Shown here: positions 1 through 7,410 of the stretch, piece after piece
Layout of the letters: each line of letters opens with the position of its first letter
Position numbering within the stretch: position 1 is the first letter of the stretch
Origin: a virus
DNA length: 27,728 nucleotides
Virus record (IMG/VR): IMGVR_UViG_3300007734_000539
Location: 1-27,728 of that record
Direction: 5' to 3' (one strand)
The notes under the pieces: model-generated
Told to the model about the DNA's origin: nothing
Seen by the model: only the letters and a program-made list of their open reading frames with translations
Databases searched by the model: none
Made by a program: the position numbers and the translations under genes

Positions 1-62
1 CAACCCGCGTCACTAGAGGCATCGTCCCAAGTGATCTCAACTAGCGGGTACTGATAGTTCAT
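1..62 (-). CDS. Small phage protein, partial (N-terminal 20 residues)
   Basis: This reading frame starts with ATG at 62 and runs off the left edge, so only about 20 residues are visible (MNYQYPLVEITWDDASSDAG). Its start overlaps the stop of the preceding 55-aa gene by 4 bases (ATGA), which suggests translational coupling in the lysis-end operon. The fragment has the look of a group of very small phage proteins with an 'I-x-W-x-D-A-x-S-x-x-G-W' start, but this is a weak resemblance. Function is unknown. The overlap and in-frame continuation to the edge are the only direct support. Confidence 0.55.
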   Translation of the reverse strand, partial: MNYQYPLVEITWDDASSDAG

Positions 63-226
63 TGGATAGTCACCGGACTCTCTAATAATCCAATCCCAAC
101 GGCTCCAACAAGGATTAAAACCTTCCCGTCAGACAAACTTAAATGAAGCCCATCTTCATAGACCTCGATAGATACCACTTCCCTGCCAATTACCTCATTA
201 GACAATTCTTCAATGGTATCTAGCAT
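59..226 (-). CDS. Small hypothetical protein, 55 aa
   Basis: ATG at 226 opens a 55-codon frame ending in TGA at 59-61. It overlaps the 3' end of the endolysin gene by 17 bases and the next gene by 4 bases. The N-terminal 20 residues are helical and acidic (MLDTIEELSNEVIG). The rest alternates polar and hydrophobic residues like a beta-rich domain, with a 'DGLHLSLSDGKVLIL' stretch, followed by a glycine/valine segment that is too short and broken to call a membrane helix with confidence. I do not recognise the family. The tight packing between coding frames on the same strand is the main reason to call it. A lysis-related role is only inferred from position. Confidence 0.6.
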   Translation of the reverse strand: MLDTIEELSNEVIGREVVSIEVYEDGLHLSLSDGKVLILVGAVGIGLLESPVTIQ

Positions 227-698
227 TTAAGTATATGGCTCGTTCGTCATTCCTGCGTTTAATTAAACCAGGCAACTCTCTACCACCGGCCTTAGTCCAC
301 ATCAAAAAGGCATCCGCTGCACCCTCAAAATCCCCACGGTTATGCCTCATCCTGATACTAGATCTTTGGAGATTCCCCAAGCCTACATTGAAAGCAAAGG
401 AAACCAGCGCATCAAAGCGAGACTGATTAAGACCAGTAGGACACAGTCTAAGAACACCCTGCTCAAACCTGCGTAAATCGTCCGTAAGGAGCTTATCCAC
501 TTCATCTGGTGTCAAGACCCTATCCCAGCCCTCGGGGATCGCCAAAGCCCTCCTAGACTCGATTGGAACAGATATATGCGAAGGGTCGATTACGTGCCCT
601 ACACCAACCGTCCAGAGTAATGCAGGACAGCGGTAAGGCTTAAATTTAACTCCTTCGTGGTGTTTAATAACCCTTATGACTTCAGGGCTGACTTTCAT
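210..698 (-). CDS. Endolysin, GH24 (T4-type) lysozyme
   Basis: This is a 162-aa muramidase that would hydrolyse peptidoglycan glycan strands at the end of infection. The N-terminus carries the GH24 signature: HHEG with catalytic Glu15, then PYRCP, then WTVGVGH with Thr30. The spacing (Glu +9 Cys +6 Thr) matches the Glu11/Asp20/Thr26 triad of T4 lysozyme, but the middle position is Cys24 instead of Asp. Length is that of a single-domain phage lysozyme without a cell-wall-binding domain. There is no signal peptide or N-terminal signal-anchor, so export through a holin is expected. The start ATG overlaps the stop of the upstream holin gene (ATGA), so translation is probably coupled. Family assignment is firm; the effect of Cys24 on catalysis is inferred. 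Confidence 0.95.
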   Translation of the reverse strand: MKVSPEVIRVIKHHEGVKFKPYRCPALLWTVGVGHVIDPSHISVPIESRRALAIPEGWDRVLTPDEVDKLLTDDLRRFEQGVLRLCPTGLNQSRFDALVSFAFNVGLGNLQRSSIRMRHNRGDFEGAADAFLMWTKAGGRELPGLIKRRNDERAIYLNARYH

Positions 699-1180
699 TT
701 CTTACTAAACGCCTGGGTTCCAAACCAAAACGCTACCACAGATGCCCAAATCAGTTGCGTTTCATCATCCCACAGTTGGTCTAACACCACGGAAAAGTCG
801 GCGTCGACTTGTGTGGCGTACCAGAAACCAGCAACTTCCACAAAGCAGAAGATCAGGAAAAGCCCGTAGGTAATGGCAGGACGCACTGAGGCGCGAAGAT
901 TCACGACCCATTGACTCGCACCCTTCCCGATCTCGATATCGTGCTTGTAGAGTGATTCTCGCTCCTGAACTGCGGTCTGTAAGGCGATCTGATCCGTCCT
1001 GATTTCCTCGACACGCTGCTGTGCAACAAAGCCGAGTTTAATCATTTCCAACTCTTTTTCCTTCTGTAAGTTAGCAAGTGCTAACTCATGTTTCTTGTCA
1101 GACTTATCTTGGAAAAAGTCTAAGAGTTTAGGAAGCCCACCGGCCAGGAAGGATACAAGAGTAGAGAGTAGGGTAATCAT
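695..1180 (-). CDS. Holin, GTA_holin_3TM family
   Basis: This 161-aa membrane protein probably permeabilises the inner membrane so that the endolysin can reach the wall. It has a hydrophobic N-terminus (ITLLSTLVSFLAGGLPKLL, about residues 2-20), a long charged helix with coiled-coil character (about 25-85), then two membrane segments near 98-121 (RPAITYGLFLIFCFVEVAGFW) and 140-156 (LIWASVVAFWFGTQAF). The 'SVRPAITY...WASVVAFWFGTQAFSKK' C-terminus is typical of the three-TM holin family first described from gene transfer agents. It sits directly before the endolysin with a 4-base overlap, which is the expected arrangement. The holin role is by family and position; the pore has not been shown here. 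Confidence 0.85.
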   Translation of the reverse strand: MITLLSTLVSFLAGGLPKLLDFFQDKSDKKHELALANLQKEKELEMIKLGFVAQQRVEEIRTDQIALQTAVQERESLYKHDIEIGKGASQWVVNLRASVRPAITYGLFLIFCFVEVAGFWYATQVDADFSVVLDQLWDDETQLIWASVVAFWFGTQAFSKK

Positions 1181-1198
1181 ACAAATCCCTTATTCATA

Positions 1199-1675
1199 TC
1201 AATAAATTTTTTTGAGTTCTATCGCAAACATGAACAATATCCAGAAAAGTACGCCAGTAAGAAAAAAAGATAACAAGATAAAAAACCAGTTCTCAATTTC
1301 CTGTTGTATTCTCTTTCGCTCCATTTTTAATCTTCGCTCCTCTTTGGCAGCGTCGATCTCCATCTGTTTAGCGCGAGACACAATCCTAGCCCAAACATCT
1401 ATTTTTCCGCTTTGGGCAAACAACATCTTGACCTGTTCTTCAAACTGCCGGGCTTGCTCTAATGCAAGTTCTAACTCAACGGCTTTACCTAACGCAGAAC
1501 CTTTAAACGAACCAGTCTTTGCCTCTTTTATAACCTGAACCGCTTGCGCTTTGGCGTCAAAATATTTGCCCAACACTGGGCCTAAAGACTGAACATCCTC
1601 AACAGTCTTAATAGCTTTCTTGACAAGATTAACTGCCGATGAAACGGCGGCTAATGCGGTAAAGGGGTCAACCAA
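1199..1675 (-). CDS. Membrane-anchored phage protein, 158 aa, TTG start
   Basis: The protein starts MVDPFTALAAVSSAVNLVKKAIKTVEDVQ, an N-terminal style often seen in aquatic podoviruses. A long charged helical region with coiled-coil character follows (about 60-125), and one strong membrane helix lies near the C-terminus (about 130-152, FFILLSFFLTGVLFWILFMFAI). The start codon is TTG at 1675, two bases after the upstream stop. AAGGA lies about 10 bases upstream, and the next Met is far inside, so TTG is the likely start with coupling to the upstream gene. Function is unknown. Position between ejection proteins and the holin/endolysin pair fits a virion-associated membrane protein or a lysis accessory such as a holin modulator; this is inference. 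Confidence 0.75.
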   Translation of the reverse strand: MVDPFTALAAVSSAVNLVKKAIKTVEDVQSLGPVLGKYFDAKAQAVQVIKEAKTGSFKGSALGKAVELELALEQARQFEEQVKMLFAQSGKIDVWARIVSRAKQMEIDAAKEERRLKMERKRIQQEIENWFFILLSFFLTGVLFWILFMFAIELKKIY

Positions 1676-1676
1676 C

Positions 1677-1946
1677 TCAGTTTGTCCTTCCCTTCTGCCG
1701 TTCTTCCATCAGTTTGATGCGTACTTGAAGATCGTGCAGGTCATGGTAAATCTGCTCCTTCAGTTTGTGCCTCGACTCAGCAGACAACGGGCTATCCGTC
1801 GGAACGCCTTGCGGAGTGATGAGAGCAGGCATCTGCCCCTCGATCTTTGTTAAACGTGTATTGAATGAGGAGACTTCACCTAACAACCAGGCTAGCGCAG
1901 CAACCACAATCGGAATTACAGCCTTTAATACGTCTTGCCAGTTCAT
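1677..1946 (-). CDS. Small single-TM protein, 89 aa
   Basis: An N-terminal membrane segment (about residues 8-24, LKAVIPIVVAALAWLLGEV) is followed by a short hydrophilic helix, a Pro-rich linker (PALITPQGVPTDSPL) and a charged C-terminal helix (about 57-86). The topology (one N-terminal helix, soluble periplasmic or cytoplasmic tail with coiled-coil potential) is compatible with an i-spanin-like or antiholin-like protein, but no lipobox partner (o-spanin) was seen nearby, so I do not assign either. GGAAAG lies about 8 bases before the ATG. The gene is packed between two other membrane protein genes in the lysis block. Confidence 0.75.
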   Translation of the reverse strand: MNWQDVLKAVIPIVVAALAWLLGEVSSFNTRLTKIEGQMPALITPQGVPTDSPLSAESRHKLKEQIYHDLHDLQVRIKLMEERQKGRTN

Positions 1947-1950
1947 CGGG

Positions 1951-2187
1951 TTACTTTCCTAAAATGAAGTTTTTACTAGACAAATAAAAGGAATACATAA
2001 CACCACCGCAAGCCGCAATCCAGAGAATAGGTTTGGCTAACTTAGCTAACCATTCAAGAACAAGAAACGCACCTTTCGCAGCCTCGAAAGCCTGAACAAT
2101 CCCTTTGGTGTTTTCTTCTACTCGGTCAACCTTTTTCTCTACTGCGATAAGACGATCATAAATCTCACGGTGGCTAATATCTTCCAT
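1951..2187 (-). CDS. Small coiled-coil plus TM protein, XhlA/holin-like, 78 aa
   Basis: The N-terminal half is a coiled coil (MEDISHREIYDRLIAVEKKVDRVEENTKGI) and the C-terminal half has a hydrophobic helix (about residues 50-70, LAKPILWIAACGGVMYSFYL) and a lysine at the very end. This layout resembles haemolysin-XhlA-type phage proteins that act with holins, as well as small holins of podoviruses. It comes right after the largest ejection protein gene, with a GAGGAA ribosome-binding site inside the end of that gene. Holin or holin partner is the best guess; the sequence alone does not decide it. Confidence 0.75.
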   Translation of the reverse strand: MEDISHREIYDRLIAVEKKVDRVEENTKGIVQAFEAAKGAFLVLEWLAKLAKPILWIAACGGVMYSFYLSSKNFILGK

Positions 2188-2189
2188 GA

Positions 2190-4820
2190 TTATTCCTCGG
2201 TTTGCATTTGCTGAACTTGACCACGCGCACCGCCAGTTAAAAAGTCTCTAGTGGCAGAATTAACATAATCAATCCCATACCTAGTCATAACATCAGTAGC
2301 TTCTTTTACTTTCTTAGGGTCAATCGTTTTTGCTTGTGGAGCAATAACAGACATAACTTTCATTGCGTCTTTAGGATTAAGCAATATCTCTTTTAACTTT
2401 TGCTCTGTTCCTTCTAATGCTTGTTTTGCCCAAAACTTACTAAAGATATAACTCATCGCATAAACAGGGCCAGAAACAGGGTTATAGAACCTAGACAAAA
2501 TTGTTTCAGGAGGGACGCCAATCATTTGCTCAATAGGAGTCTTAGGCACCGTTTCTCCACGGAAAGGCACGTTCGTGATATCCCGAGTTAACCGATCCGA
2601 TGCCACAGCAAAATCTTTAACTTTCTCAGAATAAGTAGGGCCAAACACACGGTTAAAGATTGCGGCTTTATTGCGGTCATTTAAGACTGCCAGAGGATCG
2701 CCAGAGTTAACAATGTCATCCAGCATAAAAGAGCGTATGGCATTTAAGTTGTCTTTATTGCCACCGTATTTACGCAAGAACCCATCAGTAAACTCTCGTG
2801 AACCATACATCGAGTTAACAAGTTGCTGAGTATTTTTACCTTCAAGCCTCAATAACTCGTCACCGGCAACTTTAGTAAAGTTTGCGTTAAGGCGACTCTT
2901 ATAATCATTAAGTTTTTGAACATCTCCAACAATTCCCCTGACCTCATCCTCAAGACCTGGGACAAGAGACATTCCACCTTTATTTTTCTCAATCCACTTG
3001 TTTGCCAGTTGAGGATTGATAATGTCATTTCTGACAGCACTCTTTGAGAAATTATCAAGGAATGCGTCTTTGACAAGCCTAACCCCGTCATCACCAACGG
3101 CATTTATAAAGTCAATAACATTAGACTTGTTCCCAATAATCGCAGGAGCAATCTGTTCGTTAAACTTCTTCCTATCTACGTTTTGCAGGGTAAAAGAGTC
3201 AAAAGGAAGTCCAACGCGCCTAAAGTATTCCCTGTCTGCGTTCTTGTAAGCAGCGACAAAGTTTTCATCCAGGCTTTCAATAGTGGAATTAACTTTGTCT
3301 TTCAAGGTACTTAACAGCCTGATCTCAGAAGGCTCATTGGTTTTGCGTAGTTGACGATTGATTTCGCGCTTCAGAGAATCAAGATCATCAACGCTAGCAG
3401 GAGCAAACATTTCTTTAACGCCGCCAGTTAACTCTTCGCCTCTAGCTCCAAGAATAACCGGAGCCTCTACCTCCGCAGGTGAAAACCTTGATTTAACCTT
3501 TGCATAAATGCTAGGAAAAGTCCTAAAAACATCAGAGGCTTTTTCACCGGCAACAAAGTTGTATATGTCTCCTACAGAATTAGCAGGTAACTCAACATTG
3601 TTCTTTGAGGCAATATCAAATGCCTCTTGGTAAAGCGGCCTAACAACAGCCCTTGCATCATCTTCTTTCTTAGCGATAAGAGATGAAATCCTCTGACCAA
3701 ACGCAAACGGATCTACAGTATCTATCTTTGAAATATCAGCAATTTGCTCATCAATAGATCGCAGCCTTCTTTCAACAGGCTTTTCTACTTTAGGAGCAGA
3801 AATGCTTACCTGTGCTTTTGAAGGATCTCCAAAAAGGCGCATCTGGTTTAACGTCAATGCGGCCTTTGCTCGTTCAAATTGACTGGCGTAGTTGGCCCTG
3901 AACACCGGGTCTTTTGCCGCTAATCCTTGAATAAAGTTGTTGATGACAGGGTTGTTTGCCAAAACAGCATTAATTGGCAATTCAACAGCCTCTGCACCTG
4001 GCGCTCTAATGGATACGCCTTTTTGAGCCTTAACCGCTTCTTCAATAACTGAAGCAAACTTAGGATCGGCTGCGGCAGCGGCTACAAAGATGTTGTTTAT
4101 GCGGGTATCAATATCCCGAGTAAGCTCATCCTGCGGAGTCCTACCGGCAAGAGAATCAAGTTTTGATTTAACGGCCTGTGCAGCAGGAGTAACCCTGGGT
4201 ATGAATCCAGCCATTGACTGAGCCGCGCCGCCGCCAATAAAACTCCCGATAATTTCTCCAGCAGTAGGAGCACCAACTTTCCTGCCAGCAAACCCACCTG
4301 CTTGCGCTCCTGCTTCCGCGCCAGCACCAATCGCGGCAGCTTCAATAGGTCGAGTAATTGCTTGACCGAACAAACCCATCCTCCTAGCCGCAGAGAGGGC
4401 AGGGAACAAGTAGCTCTCAGGAGAGGTTACAGCCTCAATTCCAGCACCTATAATTCTTTCGGTACCAGTCTGCGGTTTCGCTCCGGTCGATCCTAACGCA
4501 GCCATCAAAGGATCATATATAGCGCTTCGTAATTCACCGAACGTCCTGCCAGGACTTACCAATTCAGCCGGAGGAACATTAGCCCCCATAGATCTAGCGG
4601 CAGCGCGTTGCATTGCAGATTCAGCAGTCAACGCTGAACCCGCAGCGGCCAAAGCAGACGCTACGCTACCAGCGAAACCTTTTCGAGCAGACTCTGCTTT
4701 ATAGTCACCGGATGGTTCTCCGGCCAATGCCATTAAAGTAGCATCAGATAACTTTGTGTAATCACCAGCAGCAAGAGCTTGAAGTTCAGCGTCAGACAAC
4801 TTTGAATAATCTACACTCAT
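2190..4820 (-). CDS. Large internal virion / DNA ejection protein, 876 aa
   Basis: By size and position (last and largest of three genes between tail and lysis blocks) this is the counterpart of the gp15/gp16-type ejection proteins of T7-like phages, released into the cell envelope with the DNA. The N-terminus has two imperfect 16-residue repeats (DYSKLSDAELQALA at 4-17 and DYTKLSDATLMALAG at 20-34). An Ala/Gly-rich, partly hydrophobic region follows (about 45-220, with AAAIGAGAEAGAQAGGFAG near 160), and then a long helical body. No lytic transglycosylase Glu motif was recognised, unlike T7 gp16. ATG start with weak spacing; three bases separate it from the upstream gene's stop. Function is inferred from gene order rather than from a catalytic motif. 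Confidence 0.8.
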   Translation of the reverse strand: MSVDYSKLSDAELQALAAGDYTKLSDATLMALAGEPSGDYKAESARKGFAGSVASALAAAGSALTAESAMQRAAARSMGANVPPAELVSPGRTFGELRSAIYDPLMAALGSTGAKPQTGTERIIGAGIEAVTSPESYLFPALSAARRMGLFGQAITRPIEAAAIGAGAEAGAQAGGFAGRKVGAPTAGEIIGSFIGGGAAQSMAGFIPRVTPAAQAVKSKLDSLAGRTPQDELTRDIDTRINNIFVAAAAADPKFASVIEEAVKAQKGVSIRAPGAEAVELPINAVLANNPVINNFIQGLAAKDPVFRANYASQFERAKAALTLNQMRLFGDPSKAQVSISAPKVEKPVERRLRSIDEQIADISKIDTVDPFAFGQRISSLIAKKEDDARAVVRPLYQEAFDIASKNNVELPANSVGDIYNFVAGEKASDVFRTFPSIYAKVKSRFSPAEVEAPVILGARGEELTGGVKEMFAPASVDDLDSLKREINRQLRKTNEPSEIRLLSTLKDKVNSTIESLDENFVAAYKNADREYFRRVGLPFDSFTLQNVDRKKFNEQIAPAIIGNKSNVIDFINAVGDDGVRLVKDAFLDNFSKSAVRNDIINPQLANKWIEKNKGGMSLVPGLEDEVRGIVGDVQKLNDYKSRLNANFTKVAGDELLRLEGKNTQQLVNSMYGSREFTDGFLRKYGGNKDNLNAIRSFMLDDIVNSGDPLAVLNDRNKAAIFNRVFGPTYSEKVKDFAVASDRLTRDITNVPFRGETVPKTPIEQMIGVPPETILSRFYNPVSGPVYAMSYIFSKFWAKQALEGTEQKLKEILLNPKDAMKVMSVIAPQAKTIDPKKVKEATDVMTRYGIDYVNSATRDFLTGGARGQVQQMQTEE

Positions 4821-4823
4821 ATA

Positions 4824-6077
4824 TCACCTTGCGGTTGGTTTTCTTGCTTCAAGTTGCCTAATTAACGCAGCTCTTTCCTCTGGAGTTAATGTTTTAGTTC
4901 CGGCAGAAGGAGCAACGGATTCAAGTTCTTTAAATTGAAAAATCTTATTAATGTCTGCCGGCTTAAATCCAGCGGCAACAGCTAAGTCACGCTGCGTTTG
5001 TAGCTCATTATTTGCCCTATTTGTAGCAACGGTTTTTAAAGCATTTAGTGTGGTTTTAATTTGATTTTGCGTTTCAATGGATGGTGTACTTGTAAACAAA
5101 GTTGATGCCACATCTTGGAATCTTCCAATGAGTGATGGATCGCCACCGGCAGCTTGAATTTCTCTAATTGCCAGATCGCCACCACCACCAATAGCCCTAG
5201 CTAACTGAACCCTTGCGGCATTAAATGATGCAAAGTTGCTTTTCTTTATGGAAATATCAAGCTGTTCAAGAGATTGTTGAGTTGCCCTTATGACATCTAA
5301 ATCATGCTTAACAGTATCTTGTATTGTTCTCCTAAGAGCAGGTAAATCTTTAACTTCTTTTACGCCAGGTATATTTACGTTAACTTGAGGCGCTCTTGAT
5401 GATGCAGATTTGTTTACTTCGGTATTAACTGTCCTCATTTGATCTTGAGTTAAATCACTGAAAGGCTTGCCGAACAACTCCATCGCTTTTCTTTCTGCCT
5501 CTGCACCATAATTCATTCTTTGCGTGCGTTCAGGTCGCACAAGTTGTCCAAGTTGAGCGTTGATAGTAGCTAACTGTGCATCACGTTCAGGACTTTGAGG
5601 CATTCCTTCCAGTTGTCTTTTCGCGCCTTCAAGATCAGCAACGTATTGTGCCTCTTGGATACTTGTTGGAACTTGTTGAACTCGCTCCCTTCTGGCGGCA
5701 GCTTCACGTTGAGCAACTAAAGCCTGAGATTCCACAGTTCTACGTTGTAAGTCACCTAAAGCCGCAGCAAGTCTTGGATTGCCCATTTCTGCCGCCATCC
5801 TTGCGCCAGCAGCGATAGACTCAGGGTCGTTTTGGTCTACATTACGAAGAATCTGTTGTTGTTGAGCAATCATCCGTAACTGAGGATCTTCAACGCCTAA
5901 CAGAGAGCCAACACCTCGACCAATGCCTTGACCGGCTTGGAAAGCACTCATCCTTGCAGCTTGCAGAGGATTTAATTGTGCGAATTGGAATGCAGCACTC
6001 TGATCTGCCGCACGTTGAGCTTGTTGGTAAGATTCTGGCGTAAGGCCAAACAAACCTAAGATTTCACTTTGGGCCAT
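4824..6077 (-). CDS. Internal virion / ejection protein, 417 aa
   Basis: This is a highly helical, Gln/Ala-rich protein. The N-terminus (MAQSEILGLFGLTPESYQQAQRAADQSAAFQFAQLNPLQAARMSAFQ) contains a short glycine-rich hydrophobic stretch (GQGIGRGVGSLLGV, about 48-62), followed by extended charged coiled-coil regions. Such sequences are typical of the second ejection protein of podoviruses (gp15-like) and, in aquatic phages, lie between a smaller gp14-like and a larger gp16-like gene, as here. No enzymatic motif is visible. The ATG follows the upstream stop by 12 bases. The structural role is inferred from composition and order. Confidence 0.75.
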   Translation of the reverse strand: MAQSEILGLFGLTPESYQQAQRAADQSAAFQFAQLNPLQAARMSAFQAGQGIGRGVGSLLGVEDPQLRMIAQQQQILRNVDQNDPESIAAGARMAAEMGNPRLAAALGDLQRRTVESQALVAQREAAARRERVQQVPTSIQEAQYVADLEGAKRQLEGMPQSPERDAQLATINAQLGQLVRPERTQRMNYGAEAERKAMELFGKPFSDLTQDQMRTVNTEVNKSASSRAPQVNVNIPGVKEVKDLPALRRTIQDTVKHDLDVIRATQQSLEQLDISIKKSNFASFNAARVQLARAIGGGGDLAIREIQAAGGDPSLIGRFQDVASTLFTSTPSIETQNQIKTTLNALKTVATNRANNELQTQRDLAVAAGFKPADINKIFQFKELESVAPSAGTKTLTPEERAALIRQLEARKPTAR

Positions 6078-6089
6078 GATTATTTCCTA

Positions 6090-7118
6090 TCAAAGAAAAC
6101 CAAAGGTTCCAGAACCCAAAGATCCTGGTACGGTAGATATTGGTGATGCCGGACTGCCAAACAGAGAACTGAAATTAAATCCCGGCATACTACTTGCAGC
6201 CTGACCTGCGCCAGAATAGAACGATGCCAGAGGACTAAAGCCCATCGGCGCCATCCTGTTTTGCGCGGCAGTCATACCGCCACTAAATAATGCTTGAGCG
6301 CCTTGAGGATTAGCAATCCTTCCACCTAACGCAGAACCAATCGTCAGCGGCTCCATGCCAAGTTGTTCAATCGAGCCAACCGTTCCGAGAGAGGTGCTAA
6401 ACGGAGTCAGTGCGCTAGTAACACCTTGACCATATCCACCAAGCAATCCTGCGCCAGTGTCAAACAGCCCCGCCCCAAATAAAGTCTGACGTTGACCGGC
6501 TTCCATCGCGCGAGCAGCAAGGGCTGCGTCCTGTTGAGCCAGTGTGTTGTAGTAGGCTTCCATCTCAGGAGAAGCCGCGCCAAGTCCAGCAGCGCCACTA
6601 GGACGAGCAGAAGTCCCTCCTACGGCTAATCCACCCCTGCCAGTCTGGAATAAGCGGTTTTGCAGTTGAGCAAATTGGCGCTCTCTGGAAGGTGCCAAAA
6701 GCTCTTGTTGCTGTGCAATATACCGTTCTGCGGCTTGTTGTGGAGACTCGGCAAGATATCCCTGACCTAAGTTAAACAGTCCGGTGGCGGCAGAGGTTAA
6801 AGGTGCGTAAAGACCTGGTGCCTGTTCTGCGAAGGCAAGATTCTGGCCGGTAAGGGCCATGATCCTGTCTTGCAAAGCTCGTAGTTCAGGGGATACTGTG
6901 TATTCAGCAGAGGAAACACGACCAGTCTCAGGATCGTATCCAAATTGAGATGACCCGAACCTAGTGGTAATCCCAATCGGACGGAACCTAGCTTCTTCAG
7001 CCGCGAGTCTGGCCGCTTCGTTCTGAGCATTAGCGGCAACATCTGCCGCGTATTGCGCTTGGGATTGAGCTTTCCTTGCGCCGAGGAAACTCAGTGCGCC
7101 GCCTACTAAATTACCCAT
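6090..7118 (-). CDS. Internal virion / ejection protein (gp14-like), 342 aa
   Basis: The protein begins with a glycine-rich hydrophobic N-terminus (MGNLVGGALSFLGARKAQSQAQ) and a helical Ala/Gln/Glu-rich region. It then becomes Gly/Ala/Ser-rich with many aromatic and Leu residues to the C-terminus. This is the usual style of the first and smallest ejection protein of T7-like phages (gp14), which forms the outer-membrane part of the DNA channel. Its place immediately after the gp13-like gene and before two larger ejection genes repeats the T7 order 13-14-15-16. There is no sequence motif that proves the function. Confidence 0.75.
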   Translation of the reverse strand: MGNLVGGALSFLGARKAQSQAQYAADVAANAQNEAARLAAEEARFRPIGITTRFGSSQFGYDPETGRVSSAEYTVSPELRALQDRIMALTGQNLAFAEQAPGLYAPLTSAATGLFNLGQGYLAESPQQAAERYIAQQQELLAPSRERQFAQLQNRLFQTGRGGLAVGGTSARPSGAAGLGAASPEMEAYYNTLAQQDAALAARAMEAGQRQTLFGAGLFDTGAGLLGGYGQGVTSALTPFSTSLGTVGSIEQLGMEPLTIGSALGGRIANPQGAQALFSGGMTAAQNRMAPMGFSPLASFYSGAGQAASSMPGFNFSSLFGSPASPISTVPGSLGSGTFGFL

Positions 7119-7122
7119 AATC

Positions 7123-7410
7123 TTATCTCCAGAGATACAGCTTTCTAGTTACACCATCTAAACACTTGTGGTTTTCGATTACCTTAAAACCAGTTATCAC
7201 AGCCCATTTACGCATCTTTTCATCGTCTATAAACGGCATTGCGTAAATATGTTGTTTCTTGCTTTTAGCCCAATCGTTCCAAACTTTAGTAAAATTTTTC
7301 TTTACACTTTTCGTCCACCTGAAAACATCCATGTGAACGAATAACAATCCATGTACGTCTTCTGTGTATATAATGTAATCATTGGTGATGATTACTGGTT
7401 TCTTACTCAT
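7123..7410 (-). CDS. T7 gp13-like protein with GNAT-like fold, 95 aa
   Basis: The chosen start is the ATG at 7410, giving MSKKPVIITNDYIIY; it overlaps the end of the upstream tail fibre gene by 8 bases. The upstream in-frame extension to 7479 lies inside that gene and does not look coding. The pattern 'HMDVFRWTKSVKKNFTKVWNDW...HIYAMPFIDDEKMRKWAVITGFKVIENHKC' is like the small GNAT-related phage proteins near tail genes that include T7 gp13 (virion assembly). The 'MRKWAVITGFKVIE' part resembles the C-terminal strand-helix of acetyltransferases, but the acetyl-CoA loop is not evident, so catalysis is doubtful. An assembly role with the ejection proteins is inferred. Confidence 0.75.
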   Translation of the reverse strand: MSKKPVIITNDYIIYTEDVHGLLFVHMDVFRWTKSVKKNFTKVWNDWAKSKKQHIYAMPFIDDEKMRKWAVITGFKVIENHKCLDGVTRKLYLWR

